In this document: in pieces, positions 22,072 to 33,265 of the stretch
How the letters are laid out: each line of letters opens with the position of its first letter
Numbering within the stretch: the first letter of the stretch is position 1
Assembly: GCA_039881045.1 (NCBI GenBank)
Contig: JAYWVB010000028.1
Span: 248,001-312,000 of the forward strand
Origin: Chaetomium olivaceum
Lineage: Eukaryota > Ascomycota > Sordariomycetes > Sordariales > Chaetomiaceae
DNA: 64,000 nt
Direction of reading: 5' to 3'
Translations under genes and position numbers: made by a program
Notes under the pieces: generated by a model
The model's database searches: none
The model's input: the letters and a program-made list of their open reading frames with translations, nothing else
Told to the model about the DNA's origin: nothing

Positions 22072-25000
22072 TGTGGCCCCTCGTTTTTAAAGGAGGGTTG
22101 GGTGATTTGCCCCGTTGTTGGTTGTGGCCGTGGAAAGAGGGGATGTGGTGATGCTAAGGTGGCACTGGGGGGATTTGTTGCAACCCGTACCGATACTGAG
22201 GAACCGAGGGCCCGAGTCCGGCCTAAAAAGCGGCGGGATGCCGTCGAGATTTGCATTGGACGGCAGCCCTGAGGTCGCACTGCTGCCGGTACAGGTTGAG
22301 TTCCGCGGTCGAGTAACGTGCGTGGGAAAGACGGGGCACGCCTCGCGAGATCCTGCTCGAGCCCTAAGAAGCACCTCCGGCAGATAGGGTACTAATGCGG
22401 CTGAGCAGCTCTCTCTCTCTCTCGACCTTCATTGCCAACGTGTGTGACGGGTGTCTTTGTGGCACCACCAGGCCTGGTGGTAGCGGGATTCCGCCAGGTG
22501 CTGCACCTCCGCTTCGTTGGCCGGGCTTGGGCTGCTTGGCTACGGATTGGGGGGGACGGTCCGCTATGTGTACATGCTGAATGCGCCCTGCCAGCAGCCA
22601 AGCACACTGGCACATCCCCTCCGTCTCTGCATTGCGGAGGATGGACGCAATGCGGTGTCATTCAAGTGGGTGACCGCCTACTATCATTGGTCTTGAATGA
22701 CGGAGACCAACCCACCAATAAGCGTGACCGTCGCCAAACGAGCAATGCCCGCCAATCCGGATTCTGGCTTGGTCTTTGAGGCCCTTCGTGAGGCTCCCGG
22801 GTGGCATACCCATGCCTGACCATGACCCCTGGCCAGCTATACACTAGTGTGAAGTTTATGACGGCGCCAACAATCAGTGCGATGTGACATTGATCGAGAT
22901 AAAGCTGCAAGCTTTGCACCCTTCTTTTGGGCGGTGGGGATCGCAATTCTGTGCCTAGAACGCGAGAGTCCCTGGTGATCGACCACGACTGTAACGTCCG
23001 ACAGGGCCGAGGTTCCCTGCACTGCAGGAATGGAGGCGGCTTGGGCTTTTTCCGGCAAAGGCCCTTCGGGCAGGCAAGGCTTCATACCTGTTCCCTATGT
23101 CTGCATGGTTGGCCCGCTGTTGCTTGTGGTGGATGTTGGGCCCTTGGATGTTGGCCGGGAAGCTGCAGGAGAACGCTTCGTGTCGCCGTCTCAGAGCGGA
23201 AAAGGCAGGCGACGGTGATCTTCTCCTGGGCCAGACTGGGCTGTCCAGTTCGGGGCACATAACCGAGTTTCTCTGCAGCGTCCCCTCCCACGTCCCGGCT
23301 CAAAACGCGGGATTGCAGGCGTCCAGTGCGACATGCGGACCAGGGGGGTCCAGGGCAGCCAAGACCGCACCTGGGCGGCGCTGGACTGAGATGGGCTCAG
23401 GACAGCAGTTTTCAGCGATCAATGGCAGGTTTGGGGTGACTGGGTGACTGGGTCCCTGAAGGCACACACTGAGACAGTGACCAGCCACGCACCGGATTTG
23501 TGTACCCTGTCAAACCGGCGAGATGGGCGCTGCCTCGAATGTGGGAGCGACACCTGGACTCAGGTGCATGTTGTCCTACCATCCCTCCCACCTTTCTCGA
23601 TGTGATTGCTCAGATTTTCTGGGTTCAGGCGACGGTGGCGGTTGTATTCGGCAGCCTTTTGAGTGCGCTGGCTTCCCCGACGGCCGAACTTTTGAGCGAT
23701 GGAATTCCGAGTGCAGAAGCCGCGAGCTCCTCCCTGCTTGCCGCACCTCCGGCAATCACCAGCAGCGAATGCCGAGCACTGACGATCGGGCTGAGACCTT
23801 ACAACCGTGCGAAGTTGGGACTCGACAGGCGTCGATGAGGACCTCAGTCACCTCACCGGGGATGACTACTCAGTAGGTAGTGCTGTGTGACGATGCGCCG
23901 AGAAAAAGCCCAACTGACGGAGACCTGCGTTTGATTTTCCTAGGCGAACGACGTTTCGCAAGGATTGGAAGTCCCGATGGGCGATGCCGCCGAGCGCCGA
24001 GCCGAGAGGGGCGACTTACTAAAGCAGCTTGGGAAGCACGGGGAGGTTTCTGCTCTCGGAAAGCTCGAGGCTGGATCTGGAAAAAATTGGATTTTCAAGT
24101 CCCCGACACCAGGCCCCAGGGGCCCAAAAAGAGAAAGAGCGACGGTAGGGATAGAGCGGTGGGACATGACCAGCAACCGAATGGGCTCTCGCGCCAATGG
24201 GAGCTTTGGAGCAGACAAATAATTCTGCAAAACCCCCTCCCTTCCATCCGCTCCTTCCACCCGAGGCCGCCCTTCTAGGTCGTCAGCTTGCCACGCGATT
24301 GCAAGCCTGCAAGCCTGCAAATCCGGCCCCGTTAGTTACCGGTCCAGGGATCCATCTGCCCCGATGTCCGCCGTTTTTCTTCAGTGGGCGGCGGTGTTGC
24401 TTGTCCATTGATCAAGTCCATCATCATGGCGATGCGTTCGAAAGCAACAGCCATTTTCGACGCGCTCAAGATGCTTCATACTGTGCACACACAGATTACA
24501 GCATCTGTACCTACATACAAGCCATGCGGCGCTTCCAACCAGGCGGATCCTTTAGTCTAGCGGCAATGGCGCTTCTGTTCCTGAGACAAGGTGTCTGAGC
24601 GGAGGCCAACTTTTGACCGCCGTTCACAGACCCCATTGTCCCCACCAGGGAGCGGAGCTGTCCGCGAACCGTCTGGGGTGGTCGTCGATCGCCAAGCGCC
24701 CGAGCACAAGCTCCGAGACTAATTCAACGTCGTTTGGGGATTCGGGTGTCTCGGTTGTGTTGCTTGATTCGCGAACGGGAGAGGATCGCGTCTTTAGGTC
24801 AATCGCGTTTCCTGTGTTTCCATGGCTAGGGAGGCGGTCTGTCAATGAATGCCGGCTCCCCTCACGCTCTCTTGGTTCGCCAATTCAACAAATAGGCAAC
24901 CGTACCGATTTGTTGGCTCGGTTGCACTGCAGCCGGGCCGGCATGGTCCTGCACCCAAGACATCCCGAGATCGGGGCTCGTTAACTCTTTTGCAACGTCC

Positions 25001-25890
25001 GGCTGGATTTTACTAGGACGGCGAGGTCATTTCTAACTTTCTGTCCGCCAGACACCTCCCGTGTAGCTCTTCTAGAACGATTCAATCCGCTATGAGACCT
25101 CTCGGGAGCTCCCGGTTGCTTCTCCCCCAAATGTCTTACTGGTTAGTTGTCGATCTCGGTTTTGTGCCAGCCCCGCCCCTCCCCAAAACGAGCCCAGAAG
25201 AGGATGCTCATGCCCCAGCGGCATATCACAACACAGCACCACAGCCAACCACCAACCCCCCGAATATTCGGGCATTCGTCGGCGTTCTATAACTAGCGAA
25301 ATTGCAGGTTAAACAGGGTTTTCCGGATACAGAGCATCGGACGCACGGTCTTGACAGAAACGGGGCGAGGATCGCAATCTCCAACTTGTTGCCCGCAGTA
25401 GCATGCTGCATGCCTTCATGCAGCCTTTGATATCGCGGCTCGGACATGTCAACTGTCAAACCAACCTGCCGAATAGTATCGCCCAACTCAGGGACTTGTG
25501 GCGCCCCTCTGTTTTTTCTTCTCCCTCTTCTCAAAACCTTGAGTGATAGATAGGTGGACCCAATGATGGAATTCGTTCCAAGCATGAGATCGGGATGACT
25601 GGGGCATACTGGCTCCAATGGGTTGAGTTGGTGATGACGACCTAATCGCGCTGTGATCATGAGTGTATGTACATGTCCCAGCCATGAACACTGTCAGCGA
25701 AGCATGTTAAAGAGCGGGGTAAGTTGCAGCACCCCGCCGTAGAACTTGAGCCTTGGATTCTTTAGTAAGGTAGGGACGAATAGCGAGGCTGACGTAAACC
25801 GAACGCCCTTTAACCACTAGTGTGCCAGTATCAGAAACCACACCAAACACAGAGTCGCACAAGCGGACTGGAAAAAGAGGCATCGAAATA
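22072..25890. other. long spacer without recognisable gene
   Basis: The first few hundred bases are upstream of the bHLH gene. Nothing else could be assigned to a gene family, RNA or mobile element. Confidence 0.45.
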
Positions 25891-27019
25891 ATGGGCCACG
25901 ACCTTGTCACCACCATCAATTACGACAACGACCCCGGGGATGGAAGTCCATCAACTCCCGTTTACGTCGCGAGGTAAGGAAAGCCGCCGGGGTTCGGTTG
26001 CTTTGTTTTATTCAGGGGGATTCTTTGTGTCACGACATTCTGGCGGCTGCTGGAATAATAAAGCAACCAAGTCACCAACGAGCGGCCCATGATCCCCATG
26101 ACTGATGGTGACGGATGTGTCAGGGGAAGAGGAGGGTTTTACCCTCGAGAGCCACGCCCCCCAGTACCACCCACGCCGATACGAGTACCGAAAAAAGAAG
26201 TTCGGTGATGACCAGACAGCCCCTGCCCCGAGCGCGAGGATCTGGACAAAGCCATTTCAGGCCTTACATGCGCAGTCATATACCAGGAAAAGCCAAGACT
26301 GAGGCGCTTTCTGATATATCGCCAACCCCCTACCACCCGCGCCTCCCAAGCCATCCTTTCAGCCACCCAGTCCGCCGCGGCCCCGCCCACTCGCGCAGCT
26401 TCACCCAGAACGACACCAGCGCCCGGGGCTCTCTCCACCGCGCCCATGTCGACTGGTCGTACGACGGCGCCGTGACGCGTTTGCGGGAGCAGTTCCCGAG
26501 GCCCAGTCGGGGCCGACAAGATGATGAAGCGCCGCTGGCAGATCATCAACGCAAGTGGCCAAACCCCACACCTCCAACCTCCCAGAACAAGAGAAGCTAA
26601 CAACCCCCCCGCCTTACCCCCCCACCCCCCCGAGAGGAACCGAACCACAGCTCTGGAGGCCCCATAACCACCATCCACGCCTTCCCGCTCGCGCTCGCCC
26701 GACGGCAGCACCGTACCAGACAGCGATTTGGTGGCGGCATCCATCATACACGTTAAGACGAGCCAGCGGCAGGAGTCGTGGACGGTCGAGCTGCCGGGCG
26801 GGACGGCACAGGGGCAAGCGCAAGGGGGGGAGGCATGGTCGCCGCTGATACTTCAAGTACCGACAGCCGCCGGGCGAAATGGTGCTCATCAAGTGCTTTG
26901 ATAATGACAAGGCAGCACGAGTGAGGCGGAAGCTGCGCTGTGCGGTGGAGGACCTGTGGGCGGACGGGCTGATGGGGGATAGGGGGAGTGTGGAGGTGAG
27001 GTGTCTGGTTTTTGATTAG
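25891..27019 (+). pseudogene. CmcJ/AsaB-type oxidoreductase, decayed
   Basis: Segments in different frames follow the family order. They are TTINYDNDPGDGSPSTPVYV (ATG at 25891, donor GTAAGG at 25974), VTDVSGEEEGFTLESHAPQY (about 26108), GSLHRAHVDWSYDGAVTRL (about 26430), then MMKRRWQIIN, LWRP, GPITTIHAFPLAL, DGSTVPDSDLVAASIIHV and MVLIKCFDND. The end is SVEVRCLVFD with TAG at 27017-27019. At least four one-base shifts and a stop before YFKYRQPPGE prevent translation. Members of this family (CmcJ, AsaB, NvfI-like) act as hydroxylases or related oxidoreductases in fungal secondary metabolism. No biosynthetic partner genes are nearby. Confidence 0.78.
26551..26650 (+). other. candidate GC-AG intron in the CmcJ-like pseudogene
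   Basis: Removing 26551-26650 joins RRWQIIN to LWRP, restoring the conserved family block (IIN-LWRP). The donor is GCAAGT, the consensus for GC-AG introns; a GCTAAC branch site lies near 26595 and the acceptor is CCACAG. With a GT donor no such join exists here. Confidence 0.6.
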
Positions 27020-27299
27020 GGGTCGCTGTGCTGGGGTGAGAAACGTCAATGCGATAGGAACACATCTGTCTGGAGACGGCCATGGAGGACACGATGCGAG
27101 GGGATATTGATTAGCAACTACGGACCACTTTTTGGAAGAGAAGCCCTCCCGTCCATTTCGCGCCGAACTCCTGATGAAAGATAGAGATTACAGTTTCGAT
27201 ACCCCGACAGTGTTGTAAAGGGAAGACGGAAAAAGGAACCGATATAAAAAGAAGGACACTCCCTATTATATAATGGGAGGTGAATCCTCATCGCAGCGC

Positions 27300-28698
27300 T
27301 CAGCCGATACGGTAAGCATCGTACACAATCTCGGCGCCGCGCCGGCAGCCGCTGGCAAGCCAGGTGCCCGTGTTAATCTCCTGGTAACGCTCGTCGCCCG
27401 TTTCGAGCTCCATGGTCACGCGGAGCCGGTACCGGTGGGCGGCGACGTTGTCAGCGGCGACAGGGTCTTGCAGCCTCTCCATGACATCCCGCTCGCCGGT
27501 CAACCATCCGGTGATCTTGCAGATAATCAGCGCGGGGTGTTCGTCGTTGGTCTGCATTAGGTAGCGCGCGTCGATGCGTGTCGCGGTGTCCTTGACGGTT
27601 GTCTGGGTATCTTGTCCACTCGGCTATAGATTATTATTGTTAGCGAGTGCCAAAAGCAAGGGGAACATGCGCGACGACTACTCACCAAAAGTACGCCCTT
27701 TCCCCAACTGCCAGCCCACTGCCCACCAATGCACGATATCCAGCTCTGGCGGCCCGCCGGACCGGAGCCCACATTGAGCTTCGGCTTGACCCTGATGCTC
27801 ATCCGAAAGTCGAGATCGAGAGCGGGGGCGGGCAGTGCCAGCGAGCTCGCAACGTCGTCCTCGTCGAACTGATGGCGGAGGTTGTTGGCGGGGATTTTAT
27901 CTTTGAGCACGGCCTGGTAGCCAGGGCAGGCCATAAGATGCTCCCTCTGCCTCGACGTATTTTTGGCCCGGACTTGGCTGCAGTAGATGCATCTTGCCGA
28001 CATGCACTTGTCGTCCTCCTTAGCCCGGAACTCGACAAAAGCTGCGTGAACGTCACGGAGGGGAATCTCGGGTAGATTCGAAGCCGGGGATTGCTTCGTC
28101 TTTTGCTTTTTGGCTGCCGGTGTCCCTTCGACCCCAAGTGACGGGCGACTATGGCTAGGCGACCCGTTGATGCGGGGGTTCGGCATGAAGCTCAAGTTGG
28201 TATGTTCGTTCGCGACATCATCGTGACCGTAGGAAGAGATAACGGGCGGGATGGGGGGGATGGGCGGCGGGTGCGATGCGTGTGGCGGGTGTGGTGCATC
28301 GTGGGCTGCCGGGTGCGGAGGCGGAGGAGGGGGCGCATGTCCCTGTGGCCCCGGAGCGGGAGCTGCAGCAGCAGCAGCTTGTGCGGCCGAAGCTTGGAGA
28401 GCGACGTCGGGGTGGGCTTGGAGGTAGGGAGCGCACTGGAGGAGGTGCTGCTTCTGGCGGGTCGTATTCTTCGCTCTGACCTGTTGGCAGAAAAGGCACT
28501 GCACGGAAACGCATTTCTGGTCATCTATGCATGTGGGGAACGGGCAGAAGTCAGCCTCCGGGATGCTCAGCGCGATGGGTAAGATACTGTCAATACGGGA
28601 ACGGGTTACTACCCGGGAACAGGTAGATAGGAATACTCACCACCAGCGCGAAACTCGACGAAAGACGTATGCACGTCCTGATCCACGTGGCGCGGCAT
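27300..28698 (-). CDS. tandem C2HC-finger protein with C-terminal DUF3237
   Basis: Three exons: 28698-28641, 28524-27686 and 27623-27300. Introns start GTGAGT and end ATAG, and the product is 406 residues. Two copies of a module, DVHxxFVEFRA then CxxC-x13-HxxxC, occur at residues 9-50 (C29, C32, H46, C50) and 178-219 (C198, C201, H215, C219). They resemble BED-type or C2HC DNA-binding fingers. An Ala/Pro/His-rich linker and a KKQKTKQ basic cluster separate them. Residues from about 258 form a DUF3237 domain, with VGSGPAGRQSWISCIGGQWAG and DARYLMQTND. The finger half suggests a nuclear role; DUF3237 has a lipocalin-like fold of unknown ligand. Exon 1 ends inside the first module, so splicing is needed for a complete finger. 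Confidence 0.88.
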
Positions 28699-29400
28699 GT
28701 TTCCGAGACGAGGCCGGCACCACTGCTATCGACGGGATAAAGCCGATGTTGGCGACAGACTTCGTATTGAGGTGACAGAAACGACGCGTCGCGGCGGAAC
28801 AGCTTTGGAAATACCGTAATCAAGCGCAGATGTCACGTGCTGATAGGCGAACTGGGGTGCGACCGTGCTCCTGCTTTCCCCGCAGGCGGCCGGGTGCGTT
28901 TCCCGTTTCCCTTTTCCTTTTTGGGTTCATTCATCATCTCAATCTCACTTCACATGCTAAGAAGCCTCTCGTTCAGTATCTCCTTTATCAACATCCATTT
29001 GTCAACGAATCTTGATGGAAAAATTTTTTATCAAAAAGAAGTGGTCTCGTAATTTCAACTGCCCTTCCAGCTGTCTAACATCTCTCCGCAAGGCCACAAC
29101 CCAGTGACACTGTGACGGCCTGTCCTGGTAACATGCACTGGCAGTTCTAACTTCTCGCTGCCTGGCGTAGGACATTCAAAAGGGCGATACTACTTGGGTG
29201 CAATGTCTCACATCATGAACCATGTTCCCTTCACACCTCTGGTGGTGATGCTTGCCTACCATCATAAACACACCGAGTCTGTCCCATTCAAGCGCTGACC
29301 ACGTCCCTTCCACCCGTGATCCCTTCCTCCGCAGATCTTCCCATTACCGAGCTTGCTTGACTTTTTAACAAAAGGAACACACCCTCCGCAAAATAACCGA
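28699..29400. other. spacer, nothing recognised
   Basis: This is the upstream flank of the C2HC-DUF3237 gene and the 3' flank of the small gene to its right. No supported gene. Confidence 0.45.
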
Positions 29401-29769
29401 TCACACCTCAGGTACCCCCTGCGCGCATTTCGAGGAGAGCAGCGCATCGAGCATGGCGCCCATCCAGGTCTCGACAGGTACGGCGGCAGGACCCAGGGTG
29501 AAAGGCGGGTAGCGGTGAGGTGCTACTAGCGGCGGGGGCGGCGGGAGCGGCGGTGATGGTGGTGTCGGGGTTGATGATGACCCCTTCGCCGTTTTCCCGA
29601 TAAAAGACGCTCGCGGGTCGGACGGAGGAGCGTCCCTCGCACCGGGGTCCGCATTTGCCAACGGGGTCTTGCGCGTAATGAAGCCTCCCGCGCCAGAGGA
29701 GCCCGGGCCGTGAGGCTGTCGGATCGGTCGTAGCTTCGTCGGTGTCGAGGTCGAGTTTGTCGCGGGCAT
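29401..29769 (-). CDS. small hypothetical Pro/Ser-rich protein
   Basis: The ATG at 29769 (MPATNSTSTPTKL) gives 122 residues. A Pro run (about residues 70-85) precedes a more structured C-terminus, PVETWMGAMLDALLSSK, with a stop at 29401. The C-terminal amphipathic segment and codon use suggest a real gene, but no family is recognised. Additional upstream exons cannot be excluded. Confidence 0.45.
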   Translation of the reverse strand: MPATNSTSTPTKLRPIRQPHGPGSSGAGGFITRKTPLANADPGARDAPPSDPRASFIGKTAKGSSSTPTPPSPPLPPPPPLVAPHRYPPFTLGPAAVPVETWMGAMLDALLSSKCAQGVPEV

Positions 29770-30689
29770 CGTGTATGGTATTGGGGGATGCAAAGACTTA
29801 GGAAAATGAGAAGGGTCAACTTTCTCAAAGTGGACTTTCTGTGCTGGGTGACTGGTAAAGAAACAATGCGTGGAGCGGGAGATGGGGGTTTTATACTCAG
29901 GTCTCGGGAGCTCTGCCAGTGTGGCCTCACATATTCGATGGTGAACGTGAGCCTTGTTATGGCAACAAAGATGGTAGAGTCACCTGCTTGCCAAAGATGG
30001 ACGGTAAACAAACGAGGACTGGACGCAGACTGTGTGAAAGCTGGCAAGATATGGAGGATTTACCGGCGCTGCGGTCCGGTTACTACTCCGTCAAATGACG
30101 GGATTCGGTGACGTGCTACTACCGTCATTGAGACTATCTCTATAGTACATGAAACGGGACTGGAATCTTATAGTAGGTATGTCTGTTGAAGCTGTAGTGT
30201 CGGTTCGGCGCTGAACAGCGAGCTTGTCCATCTCGTCGAATATCTTATATAGCTCTGTGACGTAACCATGTCAGACCCGAGTCTTCGAGTGTACTTGAAT
30301 GCTGTCAGGGTTGTGGTTCTCTTCGGCGACGCTGGATAAGGTTAGCGAAACGCATGTCCGCGCCTGCCTAGGTAGTTGGCTACAATCTTGAACGGCAGGC
30401 GGAATCAAAACGTAGACGACATTGAGCCCCGAATATCCATCTGCACAGCAGCGAATGGCCCCGTTCTTTGATATTTTCCCTCTCCACCTTTCGAACCCGA
30501 CCAACTCTGCATCTTCTCCCAAGCTCTTCCTTCGGTACCCTAAAGACTCCGACATCCGCTAGTATCGAATACTCCCCACAGCGACTTTTTGTGAGTTTGC
30601 CGGTCACGACGATCTCCTCCTGAACCCAACTTCACCCAAACTCACAGCCAAAGCGCCTTCTCCTCCTATCCACGCCATCCCGTACGATA
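29770..30689. other. spacer between divergent small genes
   Basis: The region between a minus-strand gene (ending 29769) and a plus-strand gene (starting 30690) probably contains both promoters. The last 100 bases are C/T-rich, typical of fungal leaders. Confidence 0.45.
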
Positions 30690-31174
30690 ATGTCTACCTC
30701 GGACAACATGAAAATCGACTTCGCTTTCGAAGAGGAAATACCGGAAGAGGAGTCCGGGCTCGAGACCCACGCTTTTCAGGACCCCAGCAACGTGAATATG
30801 CCGGAGCAGTCCTCCAGCATGGTGAGTATGCCAAAGAGGGAACACTGTCTCTCAAGCCCAAAAGTCTGGAAGGTTCCCACACTGATTTCACACAGCGGGA
30901 AATTCTCCGTGACAAACGCATGCTGTTCCAGGAATTCCGGGCGCAGGCTCTCCGGCGCGAGATCCACGAACGGTACGCGCCGCTCCGGCCATCGCCGCTC
31001 CGCAACGAGATCGATCCAGCAGACCTTCCAGACCCTGAGGTCTCAGACGGCGAGACGACCGACGACCCGCAGACGGACCAGGGGCTGCGGGACGATAGAA
31101 CCGGATCGGATTCGGACGGCGCCGAGAGCTCGAACTGCGACGGCTCAAGCAGTGGCTCGTCGTCGGACGAATAG
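30690..31174 (+). CDS. small acidic hypothetical protein, two exons
   Basis: Exons 30690-30821 and 30896-31174 are separated by a 74-nt intron (GTGAGT...CACACAG) and join in phase 0 to give 136 residues. The N-terminus is acidic (FEEEIPEEESGLE). The centre is a predicted helix REILRDKRMLFQEFRAQALRREI with a basic end. The C-terminus is Asp/Ser-rich and ends SSSGSSSDE. The helix flanked by acidic tails suggests a protein-interaction role. No family is recognised. The clean splice junction and intact frame support it as a gene. Confidence 0.7.
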
Positions 31175-33265
31175 GATGAGTCTGAGGGCCTGCAACTTCG
31201 ACGCCAATGCAGGGTTGGGTACGCCGCGGAGGAGGGCAGATGCGGGGTGGTTAAAAGGTCTGTTATATGTACGCCGCCAGACCCGGAGTGGGCCGTTGTG
31301 CTGAGGTTGATGATGGGGGCAATGGCGGTGGCTGGCCCACGTAGATGTACGGAGCTGAAGTGCGGCCGGGCCAAAGGGCTATGAGGAGAATGTGTAATGG
31401 TAAGGATGACCAGACCGCACTGCAGGTGGTGCGATTGAGGGGCGTTGGGTCTCGGCGGATTGTACTCGTTTAAGCATCAAGCAGCGACTGATAATGTTAA
31501 CCACTAATATCAACCCATAGATAGATAATTAGCTGCTTTTCTCGCACAATCCACATCTGCGCTTTTCAAACACAACTACCTCTCAGAGGAGGGCATAAGT
31601 TGGGGAATCTACAAGTTGGAACGCGCATGTTCCATGACAGCTGAGAGGGGGATCCTTCTAGGAGTACCCCGGTAGATCCACCTCCATAGGGCAGAGGCTG
31701 CTTGCGGCCCGAAAGCTTAACACTTGCCAGGATCACCTTGCCGGCTCTGTTTGGCCAATCTTCGGAAACCACGAGGACCCCACACAGCGAGTTTGCCAGT
31801 CAATTTCTTCACCAGACACACAGGTGTCTAGATTTCGGACACTGTCATGGAGTAATGCATCTTTTTATGTCCCTTCGTCCGCCTCGCCGTCGGTTTGTGT
31901 TTGGAATCCCTGTTACAAATTTTGGCATGGTAGAAAACAAATCATAACTTCAAGAAGAACCGCAACACCGTCATGAGCGATACTATCACGCCGGGGAATA
32001 GCTTCGGCCGGCCACAAATAATACGTCATACGGCTAGACAAAACAAAACTTCGTAGCCGCAAAGCTGTTGCTGCCGGTCAAACGGAAGCTCTTCGGCTCG
32101 TCGGTAAACAACTTGTTTAGCGGAGCCAACGGCCCGAAACGACAGCAAAACAAACGCAAGCTCCGCCGCGCAAGGGTATCGACTCGTGTAGTTGCCTTCA
32201 TCAGGCGTGGGGCAATGCTTTTGTGCGTGTATGCCAACCCGCCGACGAGAAGGACGGCGACAGTGTTTCAGGAGCCCCATGGTTCGCGTTTTCAAGATCT
32301 CGACCTCGAAAGGGTTCTCTGCCGAGTGAGATAGCTACTCGGTCATCGAGGTATCAATTTGAGGACAGTACAGTGGTTGGTGACCAACTGCGCAACAGGC
32401 GTCTCTCTCGGTTCATCTCGTTTATCGAGAAGCTGATCTCGGGTCGCGAAGCTAGCACATGCATTTTATGGTCAACCTCCAGCGACATCTCGCGCTTTCA
32501 TGGACGGCGAGGTGCCGAGCACCACAGCCAACCAGCAACTCTCCCGCCCACTTATTCTCTGCGCCGATCCCGGGAAAGGATCTGGAATCTCTTGGCGCTG
32601 TGACGCAGCCAAGATCGGCTAGACGCTTTGCCCCTGGCTTGGTGTCGAGATGGTGCCCGAAGAATGTTTCAGGGGCTCCACCACCGCCACCGCGAGCGCG
32701 GTGATGGGCAGTGATGGGGTGATAAGAACTACCAGATCCCGCTGTCCGAGTCGCGGATTGGTCAAACGCGGCTCAGGGCAGACCAGATCCCTGAGGCGAA
32801 CATACGGTGTACAGATTTTGCGTCGTCTAGCTTTTCTCGCGACAGCTCGGGTTAACTGTCGTGATAAGGACGATCCGGGCGAGTCCACCGTGTTTCTATC
32901 CCACACCAAAGCCGAACAATGTCCGCTTTTGTATGCCTGAGATGGACCATGAACTATAAGTACTAGATGGCCCCCTGGATGGTCAAAGGAGAAGATCAAG
33001 CGTGGGACCTGGGCTTGTATTGTGTTCTGTCCTTAAGACTTATATTTCATAATTAACATCTATCCTCCTTGCCTTCTTTTCAGGAGTCGGGACCAATCGA
33101 CTTGATAGATATCAAGTCAGGCCAGACCGCACCACTATCGATCATTCTTGGCTGCTCGTAAACTCGAACCCAAACCGGCGCAGTCGAATCGTTCTTCGAA
33201 AGGAATAAGGGGAATTGGGGAAGCACATCAAAAGCACAAATCGACCGTTACGTATCTCATCCATC
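31175..33265. other. spacer without recognisable gene
   Basis: No family is recognisable on either strand. The final 200 bases are the leader and promoter of the MFS gene. Confidence 0.45.

Noticed and set aside
27574..28582. Plus-strand frames opposite the C2HC-DUF3237 gene
   Set aside because: Antisense shadows of GC-rich coding exons.
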